A DNA stretch of 14,853 nt from an uncultured Chloroflexota bacterium (GTDB lineage Bacteria; Chloroflexota; Dehalococcoidia; UBA3495), in the NCBI GenBank assembly GCA_913052545.1, contig CAJXEF010000035.1:1-14853 (forward strand), written 5' to 3'. Position 1 is the first letter of the stretch. Every line of letters starts with the position of its first letter. This document shows, piece after piece, positions 1-7,407 of the stretch. Below the pieces are notes generated by a model. It was not told where the DNA came from. It searched no databases and saw only the letters and a list, made by a program, of their open reading frames with translations. The position numbers and the translations under genes are program-made.

Positions 1-16
1 GTTGACTATCGTCGGG

Positions 17-904
17 TCAACTATTCACGACATCTTTAAACTGCTGGATCGCTTTGATATGATCATCAGCTCCCTTCAGTCCTGCTCGCATCGTATTGAT
101 TGAAACATGAGTAGCTCCAAGTTCTCGCCAATCAACCGCCCTAGCTACCCAAAATTCTTGGTCCCCATCTGAATAATTTATGCGAGCTTCAATTCCGATA
201 GAATCGGGATCCCTGCCAAATTCCCGTGCGTACTCTTGGACCTGTTGAACCGCACGTTTACCATCTTGGTCAGGAGAAAATTGAGGAAACCAGCCATCAG
301 CAATTTTCGCAATCCGTCTTAAAACTCTAGGGGAGGGGATCGGGCTTAAGCGACCTCCAGCTCCCATCCATATGGGTATTGGACTCTGCACGGGCAGAGG
401 ATTGATTCCAGCATCAATAATAGTATGTTGTTGCCCCTGATAATTTATAACTGGGTTAGTCCACAACTTTCTGAGTACATCAATTTGTTCTTCTGCTCGG
501 CGACCCCTATCCTGAAAGGTGGAACCTAAGGCCTCGTACTCCACATTATTCCATCCAACACCTACACCCAATCTCAAGCGACCATTACTAAGTATATCTA
601 CCTCTGCAGCCTGCTTAGCAACCAATGCAGTCTGACGTTGACCCAGGATAAGTATAGCCGTAACTAGTCCTATCCTCTTACTAATAGCCGCTAGATACCC
701 AAATAAAACGAGAGGTTCATGAAATATATCATCGGAATTATACCCCCCGGACCAACCAGGATGGCGGGTAATGTCTGCGCCCAGTACATGATCATAGGCT
801 ATAAGGTGTGAATAGCCCAACTCTTCTACTGCTTGAACATAATCTCGAATAGCACCAGGATCTGATCCTATTTCCGTCTGCGGGAAAACCACACCTATAT
901 TCAT
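17..904 (-). CDS. Luciferase-like (LLM class, F420-type) flavin/deazaflavin oxidoreductase
   Basis: This 295-residue protein belongs to the bacterial luciferase-like TIM-barrel superfamily, which uses reduced F420 or FMN. The N-terminus MNIGVVFPQTEIG is the usual first strand. AYDHVLG (around residue 37), the RLRLGVGVGWNNVEYEALG segment (around 110-128) and PIPIWMGAGG (around 175) are hallmarks of the F420-dependent branch. Cofactor choice (F420 versus FMN) is inferred from resemblance and cannot be settled by eye. The frame extends upstream to 949, but I chose the ATG at 904 because the protein family starts there and an AAGGA ribosome-binding site lies 8 bases before it. It is the last gene seen of the accessory run, 91 bases after the DSD1-like gene, and probably performs a redox step on the same unknown substrate. 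Confidence 0.85.
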   Translation of the reverse strand: MNIGVVFPQTEIGSDPGAIRDYVQAVEELGYSHLIAYDHVLGADITRHPGWSGGYNSDDIFHEPLVLFGYLAAISKRIGLVTAILILGQRQTALVAKQAAEVDILSNGRLRLGVGVGWNNVEYEALGSTFQDRGRRAEEQIDVLRKLWTNPVINYQGQQHTIIDAGINPLPVQSPIPIWMGAGGRLSPIPSPRVLRRIAKIADGWFPQFSPDQDGKRAVQQVQEYAREFGRDPDSIGIEARINYSDGDQEFWVARAVDWRELGATHVSINTMRAGLKGADDHIKAIQQFKDVVNS

Positions 905-912
905 ATTGATAG

Positions 913-917
913 TCCTT
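913..917 (-). promoter_or_regulatory. Ribosome-binding site choosing the start at 904
   Basis: Read on the minus strand this is AAGGA, 8 bases before the ATG at 904. It favours that ATG over the in-frame upstream ATG codons near 949, which lack a good site. Confidence 0.5.
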
Positions 918-995
918 GGTTTTTGAATCCCGTTAGATATAGCCATCAACCAATTAAGGGCTCATACAAAATACCACTGACCCCCTATCCACCCT

Positions 996-2099
996 TTAAT
1001 TATGGCATCCTCTTGCTGAAATCTCCCATACAGTTTCAACTTTTTCATTTCTTATTCCGATAAACCTGTCCCAGCGGCTAACCATAGCGTCCTGCTGAGC
1101 TGGAATTAACAATAATTGGTCCCCAATTTTAGCATGGGCACCCTCTTCAACCCTGTATAAGGCCCGATTAGCCTCCATAGATTCCACCGTTAAATCTCGT
1201 CTATTATCTACTTGAGGCATTCCTTTCAGAGATCCCACTGCCTTGATACCGGCGTCACCAATCGCCACACCTTCCCTTGGAGTGCTAATAATTGTAGTTA
1301 GTACTTTTCCAGCGAATTGGAAGTCTGTCATATAGTCGTAACTAGTTTCCATTACAAGGTAACTTCCACCCTGTATTTCAGTTACACCTGGAATCTCTCC
1401 TGCTACATCATAACTCCAAGTCTCCCCTGTAGACACGATATTCACGGAGATTCCCTCTGACTCTATAGCTGACTTGGTATCTAAAATTTTCTGGATTAGT
1501 TGACGACCCTCAATTACCCGGTCTTCTTTAGCAGAAGAAGGTTGTTCCATCATTTGATGGCTCATTATCCCTTGAAAATCTAGACCTGGAAGCGCACTTA
1601 TTTCTCTCGCCAAGTCTACCCCTTGATCAAAATCCTGTATGCCACATCTGGTCAATCCTGTCTCGACCTCTATCACTACACCAAGGTTTACACCATAATG
1701 CATTGCGGCCTTGGACAAATTTTGGGCGTTAACAGCATTTTCACAAGCCACTAAAATTTGACTCTGACCAGCTAAATTACAAAGCCGTTCTATTTTACCG
1801 GCATCTACAATTTCGCTAGTTATGAATACACTTGGGATTCCACCGTTAACCATTACCTCTGCCTCAGATACCTTGGCAGCACACACCCCTCCAATAGTTC
1901 CGCCTTTATTGATCTGTCTATGGGCAATCGCAGGACTTTTATGATTCTTACTGTGCCCCCTTAACTTGGCATCCTTATCCTTATAATAATCCGACATAAC
2001 CCCCATGTTATGGTCCAATGCGTCCATATCTAAAATCAGACAAGGAGTATCCAGGTCAGTAATAGCTGTTCCTATTTTGGGATGTAAAGGATTCTGCAA
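996..2099 (-). CDS. DSD1/D-threonine aldolase-like fold-type III protein, lysine kept, metal site altered
   Basis: This 367-residue protein resembles the D-threonine aldolase/D-serine dehydratase (DSD1) family: an alanine-racemase-like PLP barrel followed by a C-terminal beta domain. DLDTPCLILDMDAL (16-29) is the typical first strand. K51 in LRGHSKNHKSP is at the position of the PLP Schiff-base lysine, ETGLTRCGI (146-154) matches the conserved arginine loop, and STGETWSYD (223-231) the phosphate-binding region. The C-terminus ends in WEISARG as usual. Two family motifs are changed. EEHG reads EEGA (318-321), with about ten residues fewer after it. The metal-binding P-x-H-x-C/D motif reads P-A-Q-Q-D (333-337), so the histidine is lost. 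It may still bind PLP, but standard metal-dependent aldolase or dehydratase activity is doubtful. The start is TTG, since the conserved N-terminus leaves little room downstream and AAAGAGG lies 7 bases before it. It follows a diverged paralogue by 28 bases. Confidence 0.8.
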   Translation of the reverse strand: MQNPLHPKIGTAITDLDTPCLILDMDALDHNMGVMSDYYKDKDAKLRGHSKNHKSPAIAHRQINKGGTIGGVCAAKVSEAEVMVNGGIPSVFITSEIVDAGKIERLCNLAGQSQILVACENAVNAQNLSKAAMHYGVNLGVVIEVETGLTRCGIQDFDQGVDLAREISALPGLDFQGIMSHQMMEQPSSAKEDRVIEGRQLIQKILDTKSAIESEGISVNIVSTGETWSYDVAGEIPGVTEIQGGSYLVMETSYDYMTDFQFAGKVLTTIISTPREGVAIGDAGIKAVGSLKGMPQVDNRRDLTVESMEANRALYRVEEGAHAKIGDQLLLIPAQQDAMVSRWDRFIGIRNEKVETVWEISARGCHN

Positions 2100-2106
2100 T
2101 TTCAGG

Positions 2107-2113
2107 CCTCTTT
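2107..2113 (-). promoter_or_regulatory. Ribosome-binding site for the TTG start at 2099
   Basis: The minus strand reads AAAGAGG with a 7-base spacer to TTG. It supports an unusual TTG start just before the conserved N-terminal region, where no ATG is available upstream of the first strand. Confidence 0.5.
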
Positions 2114-2127
2114 CTTTGAAGTTTTAA

Positions 2128-3237
2128 CTATTCAAATCTACCTCGAGCAGAAATAGGCCAAAATCCAACAAGTTTGGATCCTCTAACTGCTCTGAAATAG
2201 TCGTATTGATTAACCGAAAGTTCCAAGTCGTAGGGGACCAGCCAAACTTTGGCACCAGGTTGGAGCTCATTTTTCATATGTTGATCTAAATCTAGTACCC
2301 CGTGTTCCGCACTGAACCTAGTTGCCTTAGCTCCAGGATTACCTTCTAAAACAGGCAATCCTTCATCAGGGGCGGTAGCTTTATGCCCCGCATCAACAAC
2401 AGCTCTAGTCTCAATAGGGTGGCTGATCACGGTGGCCAAAATTTTGGCCGCCGGAGAGAATTCAGCTCGGATCTGGCTAGATCGCCAATCCATCAATGGG
2501 TAAATACCAGCATAGACTTCAGTAATCCCGGAAATTCTGGAAGCTGTATCAAAATTATAATCTCCGTTGACACTTACCGTAGCAACCGGCATCCCACTGT
2601 TCTCAATCAGTCTCCTAGTATCGATTATAGGCTGAAGAGTCTCATGGGTTTTGCTCGCTGCCTCCTCCCAATCCCCATCCATACCACTTCTGTCATTTAC
2701 GAATAACCCCGCGAATTCTAATCCAGCGGCATTTTCAACAATCCTAGCCAAATCCAGCGCTACTTGTCCAGGCTGTACACCAGACCAACCATTTCCGGAA
2801 TCCAATTCAATCAAGACCCTCAACCTAATACCTGAAGACATAGCTATTTGAGACAAATTAAAGATATTCTCGTCATTATCAACCGATATAGTGACCATAG
2901 TTGTGTGTGCTAAAGCACATAACCTTTGAATTGCCGACCTAGTCACCACTTTACCGGTCACCAAAATATCGTTGAAGCCAGTAGCACTGAAAACCTCGGC
3001 TTCACCGACACTTGTAACCGCAACTCCTCCAGACGTATTTCCTGCAGATATCTGCAAATGCCCAATCCTAGGACATTGATGAAAACCTAAATGAGGTCTT
3101 AGCTTAGCAGGTGTATCTTGGAAATACCGGTGAAACCGTTCAATATTAGCGGTAGCAATATCCAGATCAACCACCAAGGCCGGGGTGTCTAACTCGATAG
3201 CTGGAGTACCGACGGGCTGAAAAACAGGTCTTTCCAT
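2128..3237 (-). CDS. DSD1/D-threonine aldolase-like paralogue lacking the PLP lysine (probable pseudoenzyme)
   Basis: At 369 residues it is clearly a paralogue of the next gene downstream: both share the LDTPxLxxD start, the LR-x-H segment at the same residue number, VSEAEV/VGEAEV, and the WxISARG end. At position 51, where the family and the neighbour have the PLP-binding lysine, it has glycine (LRPHLGFHQCP, residues 46-56). Other cofactor contacts also differ: the arginine of the D-x-G-x-x-R loop is tryptophan (W151 in LDSGNGWSGVQ), and the phosphate-loop TG is replaced (VSVNGDYNFD, 221-230). It does keep VDAGHKA (281-287) and EHG (311-313). The P-x-H-x-C metal motif reads P-Y-D-L-E (335-339). 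The frame is intact over full length, so it is not a decaying pseudogene in the ordinary sense. The ATG at 3237 follows AAGGAAA. PLP-independent activity, a regulatory partner role, or ligand binding are all possible. Confidence 0.75.
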   Translation of the reverse strand: MERPVFQPVGTPAIELDTPALVVDLDIATANIERFHRYFQDTPAKLRPHLGFHQCPRIGHLQISAGNTSGGVAVTSVGEAEVFSATGFNDILVTGKVVTRSAIQRLCALAHTTMVTISVDNDENIFNLSQIAMSSGIRLRVLIELDSGNGWSGVQPGQVALDLARIVENAAGLEFAGLFVNDRSGMDGDWEEAASKTHETLQPIIDTRRLIENSGMPVATVSVNGDYNFDTASRISGITEVYAGIYPLMDWRSSQIRAEFSPAAKILATVISHPIETRAVVDAGHKATAPDEGLPVLEGNPGAKATRFSAEHGVLDLDQHMKNELQPGAKVWLVPYDLELSVNQYDYFRAVRGSKLVGFWPISARGRFE

Positions 3238-3296
3238 TTAAAATTTCCTTCAATTCATCATCTGCCATTATCGGAAGGATAACATATATGTTAATA

Positions 3297-4889
3297 TCAA
3301 TGGCTCCCCATTTCCAAGATTTTCGATAATATCTCTGTTCGCTTGGGCTTCATAGTTGGAGTCATGGGAAATGTCGCGTCTGGCCAAGCAGTGTAACGGA
3401 CAATTCTTTGGTGCGAAGCCAATTTTTGGTTGGCAGTACGAATTATGTCGGGAACCAATTCGTTGTCGTTGGTCAAAACAACTCCGTGCACCTCCATATC
3501 ACCTCGGGATTCAAGCCCTAATACTACCGCATCTGTTAAACGATGGTCTTCATGTAACACTTGTTCTATGTCTTCCGGATAAACATTCATCCCATTAGCC
3601 AGCACAAACATGTTGTCCTTACGACCCCGAATATGTAACCGTCCCTCACTATCAAAATATCCTAAATCGCGAGTCATATACCAACCATCTCGGAAGGCAT
3701 TTAGCGTCGCAGTATCATTGCGCCAATACCCGGCAGTAACGTTTGGACCACGAACTAATATTTCTTCGTCATCAGCAATTATCACGTCGACGCCAGGCAG
3801 TGGTCTCCCAACAGAACTATGATCCCGATCTGATAACGTTCCTGATGCCACAACAGGAGAAGCTTCGGTCATACCATATCCTTGAACTACCTTAACCCCA
3901 AGGCCTTCCCACCAACTGCCTAATAAAGGATCTAACCTAGCTCCTCCCACCACAAAATATTTAAAAGAACCTCCCAAATGTTGGTGTATATCTTTAAACA
4001 ACTTTGATCTCCAACCAAACGGCAATTTGCATGCGATGCTATGAATTCGTTCCAACAAACCAAGCTTCCCTTGTAAACGTGCCTCCCGCTTAATCCCGTC
4101 GGCAAATAATTCTAAAACCCGTGGAACACAACCCATGTTAGTAACCCCGTAACGGGACATCGCACCAAATATTACATCCGGCCGCAGGGTAGAAATGTAA
4201 ACTATTAAAGCCCCTCCTGATAATGGAACCAAGAGATCCGCTATTTGCTCAAACATATGGCTCAGCGGCAATATAGCTAGCACTCTATTGCTTGGAGTCA
4301 CATCAAATGCAGAACCGGCCATTTCGACATTGGAACATATATTACCGTGGGTGAGAATAACTCCCTTAGGACGACCCGTTGTTCCAGAGGTAAACACTAG
4401 TTCTGCTATATCTTCCGGAGATATCAGTTCAAAATCACCAATTTCACGCGTACATTCCAAAGGTTGAATCAGACTCTGCAGATCATCAAAAAGCATAGTT
4501 TCTAAGGTATGGTCCTCGGTTCTACTTAGTTGTTCCGAGCCTAAGAACATAAACGAAGATTCTGTTTCATGTTTGATCAATGAAAAAAATTCGCTGGTAC
4601 TTTGGGCATCCAGTGGAACTACTATTGCACCGATTAAAACAGATCCGAAGAAAGCTGCTACCCACTCCGGTCTATTGTCTCCCCATATTATGACTCTATC
4701 ACCCTTACGTACTCCTCTGGTTGTCAAATACGAAGCCACTCGGGTTGAGTTATCGCACAATTCTTGATAAGTCCACTCGCTCTTATCTCGTTCGTGAAGA
4801 ACCAATGCTAAGTTTTCGCCCCAATTATTTGCGCTCTCAAATAAAAGAGACCCCAGAGTTTCAGGGACTTTATTAGTAGAAATAGTCAT
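3297..4889 (-). CDS. AMP-binding acyl-CoA synthetase (long-chain fatty acid--CoA ligase-like)
   Basis: This 530-residue protein of the adenylate-forming family would activate a carboxylic acid as acyl-AMP and then transfer it to CoA. The P-loop-like motif VFTSGTTGRPKGVILTHGN spans 166-184. QGYGMTEASP (around 340) is the A5 adenine/substrate motif. TRDLGYFDSEGRLHIRGR (around 409) carries the ribose-binding aspartate and hinge. The C-terminus PTMKPKR contains the likely catalytic lysine. The length and the GGSFKYFVVGGARL segment fit the long-chain fatty acyl (FadD15-type) group better than aryl-CoA ligases, but substrate choice is uncertain. It sits 26 bases after the HSL-type hydrolase and 59 before the DSD1-like pair, so it is probably cotranscribed. 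Its own ribosome-binding site is weak, which suggests coupling to the gene before it. Confidence 0.88.
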   Translation of the reverse strand: MTISTNKVPETLGSLLFESANNWGENLALVLHERDKSEWTYQELCDNSTRVASYLTTRGVRKGDRVIIWGDNRPEWVAAFFGSVLIGAIVVPLDAQSTSEFFSLIKHETESSFMFLGSEQLSRTEDHTLETMLFDDLQSLIQPLECTREIGDFELISPEDIAELVFTSGTTGRPKGVILTHGNICSNVEMAGSAFDVTPSNRVLAILPLSHMFEQIADLLVPLSGGALIVYISTLRPDVIFGAMSRYGVTNMGCVPRVLELFADGIKREARLQGKLGLLERIHSIACKLPFGWRSKLFKDIHQHLGGSFKYFVVGGARLDPLLGSWWEGLGVKVVQGYGMTEASPVVASGTLSDRDHSSVGRPLPGVDVIIADDEEILVRGPNVTAGYWRNDTATLNAFRDGWYMTRDLGYFDSEGRLHIRGRKDNMFVLANGMNVYPEDIEQVLHEDHRLTDAVVLGLESRGDMEVHGVVLTNDNELVPDIIRTANQKLASHQRIVRYTAWPDATFPMTPTMKPKRTEILSKILEMGSH

Positions 4890-4915
4890 ATCTTAAAATT
4901 CAGGATCTAAACGCT

Positions 4916-5842
4916 TTAGTTAGAAAAACTAGCCGCCAAGGCAGCGGAGGCCTCAGCGATTGCATCCTTGCCTTTATCTAATACAGCTGACATTCCAAAA
5001 AAACCGTGAATCATCCCAGGATACCTGGTACAAGAAGTTGGAACTCCAGCATCCTTCAATCGACTTGCATAGGCCTCCCCTTCATCCCGTAATGGATCGA
5101 ATTCAGCCGTAATAACCAAGGCTGAAGGCAATCCAGCAAGATCCGGCGCTTTCAAGGGAGCAGCATAAGGATTCTCAGCATCACCATCATGGGACACGTA
5201 CTGGTCCCAATACCAAATCATAGTGTCTTTAGTTAGCTGATAACCTTCTGCATTATCCGAATAGGAAGGAGTTTTGAAGCTCCAATCAGTGACCGGGTAG
5301 ACTAATAACTGCATTGTAAGATCAGGGCCACCTCGATCCTTTATCATCAAACAGACGGCCGTCGCCAAATTACCACCAGCACTATCTCCTCCAACTGCGA
5401 TTTTATCGGCCAATATTCCCAAGCTCGACGCATTATCAAATACCCAAGACGTGGCAGAATAACAATCTTCTGCTGGACCCGGAAACTTAGTCTCTGGCGC
5501 CAGTCGGTAATCTACAGAAACAACCACACATCCAGATCCAACTGTTAAGTGTCGGGCAGTAGCATCAGCTGAGTCGAGATCCCCGACCACCCAACCCCCA
5601 CCATGGAACCAAACTAGACATGGGAACGGGCCATCTCCGTTGGGGGTATATATTCTGACTGCAACTTGTGAATCTGGTCCTGGTAATATCCTATCTTCGA
5701 CCCTTGCGACATCAGGGCCAATGGCTCTGGTCCTAGACTTAGCATTAGCCCTAGCCTCCTGTGCAGAAACTGTATGAGCTGGCGGCAATCCTAATGCTGC
5801 CACCTGGTCCATTAGGGCCCTAGCTTGCGGATCTAACGGCAT
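4916..5842 (-). CDS. Alpha/beta hydrolase fold-3 carboxylesterase (hormone-sensitive-lipase type)
   Basis: A 308-residue HSL-family (lipolytic family IV) esterase. HGGGWV (80-85) forms the oxyanion hole and GGDSAGGN (151-158) carries the nucleophile Ser154. FDPLRDEG supplies Asp249 and the late IHGF supplies His279, so the catalytic triad is complete. The N-terminus MPLDPQARALMD is typical of this group. No signal peptide is visible, so it acts in the cytoplasm on small acyl esters or amides. The frame extends to 5869, but the start at 5842 is preferred because AGGAGGT lies 5 bases upstream. It follows HpaB by 76 bases and precedes the acyl-CoA synthetase by 26, so its product acid could feed the ligase (inference). 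Confidence 0.88.
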   Translation of the reverse strand: MPLDPQARALMDQVAALGLPPAHTVSAQEARANAKSRTRAIGPDVARVEDRILPGPDSQVAVRIYTPNGDGPFPCLVWFHGGGWVVGDLDSADATARHLTVGSGCVVVSVDYRLAPETKFPGPAEDCYSATSWVFDNASSLGILADKIAVGGDSAGGNLATAVCLMIKDRGGPDLTMQLLVYPVTDWSFKTPSYSDNAEGYQLTKDTMIWYWDQYVSHDGDAENPYAAPLKAPDLAGLPSALVITAEFDPLRDEGEAYASRLKDAGVPTSCTRYPGMIHGFFGMSAVLDKGKDAIAEASAALAASFSN

Positions 5843-5847
5843 ACGAT

Positions 5848-5854
5848 ACCTCCT
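5848..5854 (-). promoter_or_regulatory. Strong ribosome-binding site choosing the start at 5842
   Basis: AGGAGGT on the minus strand, 5 bases before ATG. It rules against the longer in-frame start at 5869, which would place this site inside the coding sequence. Confidence 0.7.
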
Positions 5855-5918
5855 GATCTCACGGAACATTGACTGGTTATTATATTAGGCTAATTGAAAA
5901 TACGTTATTGTCAAATCT

Positions 5919-7376
5919 TCAATCGGAGCCCAAAAAGTCTTTAACTTGATCTACGAATTTATCCGTACTATAACTCCCAAACAAAACACCAGCATTACGT
6001 ATCCAATCTCCCTGGAAATAGCGCTCGTACAAGACCTGTCTGGAGCCGAACGCACTACACGATAAATCCCACGCTAAACGGAACACCTCGATTCTCTCTT
6101 CAGAGGAAGAGCTATCTGTATCCATGTATTGCTTTATATGGTCTGATAAGGGGCCATTCAAATCAGATTCAGTAGGTAAAGCCATCAAACTACTGGAGCC
6201 AAGCAACTGAATTATTTCTATCATCCTTGGATACATACGGATAAATTGGTTGCGAGCCACGGTTATAGGCACTCTAGAAGGACACATTATCCCCCAACTG
6301 TCTAATTCGGCTTCTGATTCCGCAGCCAGTAAGAGAGCTTTCATAATTTCCAAATCTTCTATAAGCTCCGCGACCAGAGTTTGAACTTGGTTAATACTTT
6401 CGGAACCCAACGTTTTAACCATTAAACTGGCGATACCTAGAACAAATTCACACTTAGCAACATTCTTGGTTACTACTTGGTGCCCTGAATGCGCATATTG
6501 ATTGGTAGCAGAACTGATACCGTTACATAATTCAATGTCTTTATACAGGAATACTCTGTCCCAAGGAACCAAGACATCGTCAAAAAACACTATCGAGTCC
6601 ATCTCTTCAAACCTTGAACCAAGCGGATGATCAAAATGCGATTTACCCAGATCATAACTTTCTCTGCAAAGAAATTTAAGCCCTTTCGTTCCACAGGGTA
6701 TGGCAAAAGCAAAAGCATAACGCCACGCTTCCGTATCATCAGCCAATTGTTGGCCACGAGTTGGATAGACTGCTATTTCATCCGATAAAGGGCCCAAGGT
6801 GGCCAAGGCCCGAGGCCCACGTACCACCAATCCGTTAGAATTTTCATCAACCACTCTCAACGCTACATCAGTGCTGAAATGCCTGCTAGTAGCAGCAGGC
6901 AAGCGGTTTCGTTGCAGGTTGACTAGAGTGTGGGTTAACGTTAAATCATTTTCCCGAACATATTCGTAATAATGCTTTATATTGCGCTTAAACTCAGGAT
7001 TGTTTTGGGCAAAATAATCTCCCGCTTCTGCCATACACATTAAGCTGACATTTAAAAAATCTGGTGTACGACCCATCATTCCATAACTAGTGTGAGCCCA
7101 CCTTGACATCATCACTCGCCTACGGACAAGGTCTTCCCGAGTTCGAGTGGTCAAAAAAGAAAGTCCGACTGGATCGCCCGTACTGGGTGAAGTGTAGACC
7201 ATTTCTTTTTTTATATCTGCAGCATATTGCATTTCATACAAGGCTGCTATGGAAGATGCACCTCCAGACAAACCTTGATGAGTGGTTACATCCTGAACTT
7301 GTTCCCCACCAATAAAAATATCTCTGGGTTGATTCCTCAGTCCATCTAAGTATTGTTGGCCTGTGCGAGCCGGCAT
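5919..7376 (-). CDS. HpaB-family FADH2-dependent aromatic hydroxylase (4-hydroxyphenylacetate 3-monooxygenase-like)
   Basis: At 485 residues it has the usual length of the large oxygenase component of two-component phenol hydroxylases, which add an ortho hydroxyl to a phenol using O2 and free FADH2. Family features in order are MPARTGQQYLDGL (N-terminus), SYGMMGRTPDF (97-107), the LTHTLVNLQ segment with the active-site-type histidine (about 149), and HPLGSRFEEMD followed by FFDDVLVPWDRVF (about 250-276). The exact phenolic substrate cannot be read. A flavin reductase (HpaC) is needed, but none is encoded in the window. The frame opens with a GTG at 7382. I chose the ATG at 7376, which lies 5 bases after GGAGGG; with the GTG the site would overlap the start. 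It follows the AXE1-like esterase by 31 bases. Confidence 0.9.
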   Translation of the reverse strand: MPARTGQQYLDGLRNQPRDIFIGGEQVQDVTTHQGLSGGASSIAALYEMQYAADIKKEMVYTSPSTGDPVGLSFLTTRTREDLVRRRVMMSRWAHTSYGMMGRTPDFLNVSLMCMAEAGDYFAQNNPEFKRNIKHYYEYVRENDLTLTHTLVNLQRNRLPAATSRHFSTDVALRVVDENSNGLVVRGPRALATLGPLSDEIAVYPTRGQQLADDTEAWRYAFAFAIPCGTKGLKFLCRESYDLGKSHFDHPLGSRFEEMDSIVFFDDVLVPWDRVFLYKDIELCNGISSATNQYAHSGHQVVTKNVAKCEFVLGIASLMVKTLGSESINQVQTLVAELIEDLEIMKALLLAAESEAELDSWGIMCPSRVPITVARNQFIRMYPRMIEIIQLLGSSSLMALPTESDLNGPLSDHIKQYMDTDSSSSEERIEVFRLAWDLSCSAFGSRQVLYERYFQGDWIRNAGVLFGSYSTDKFVDQVKDFLGSD

Positions 7377-7381
7377 ATTCA

Positions 7382-7387
7382 CCCTCC
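7382..7387 (-). promoter_or_regulatory. Ribosome-binding site choosing the start at 7376
   Basis: GGAGGG on the minus strand with a 5-base spacer to ATG. It overlaps the alternative GTG at 7382, making that start unlikely. Confidence 0.6.
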
Positions 7388-7407
7388 GGGAAATATTACT
7401 TCGTCAG

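Noticed and set aside
1..21. An inverted repeat GTTGAC...GTCAAC around the stop of the luciferase-like gene, possibly a terminator
   Set aside because: The stem is only 6 bases, the loop is 9, and the window ends before any T tract could be seen.
2383..2851. Plus-strand open frames opposite the DSD1-like gene, and similar frames opposite other genes
   Set aside because: They lie antisense to clearly conserved proteins, have no ribosome-binding sites and show no family resemblance.
3280..3293. A 14-base palindrome TAACATATATGTTA between the acyl-CoA synthetase and the DSD1-like gene
   Set aside because: It is perfect but all AT-rich, about one such palindrome is expected by chance in a window this long, and no promoter hexamers flank it.
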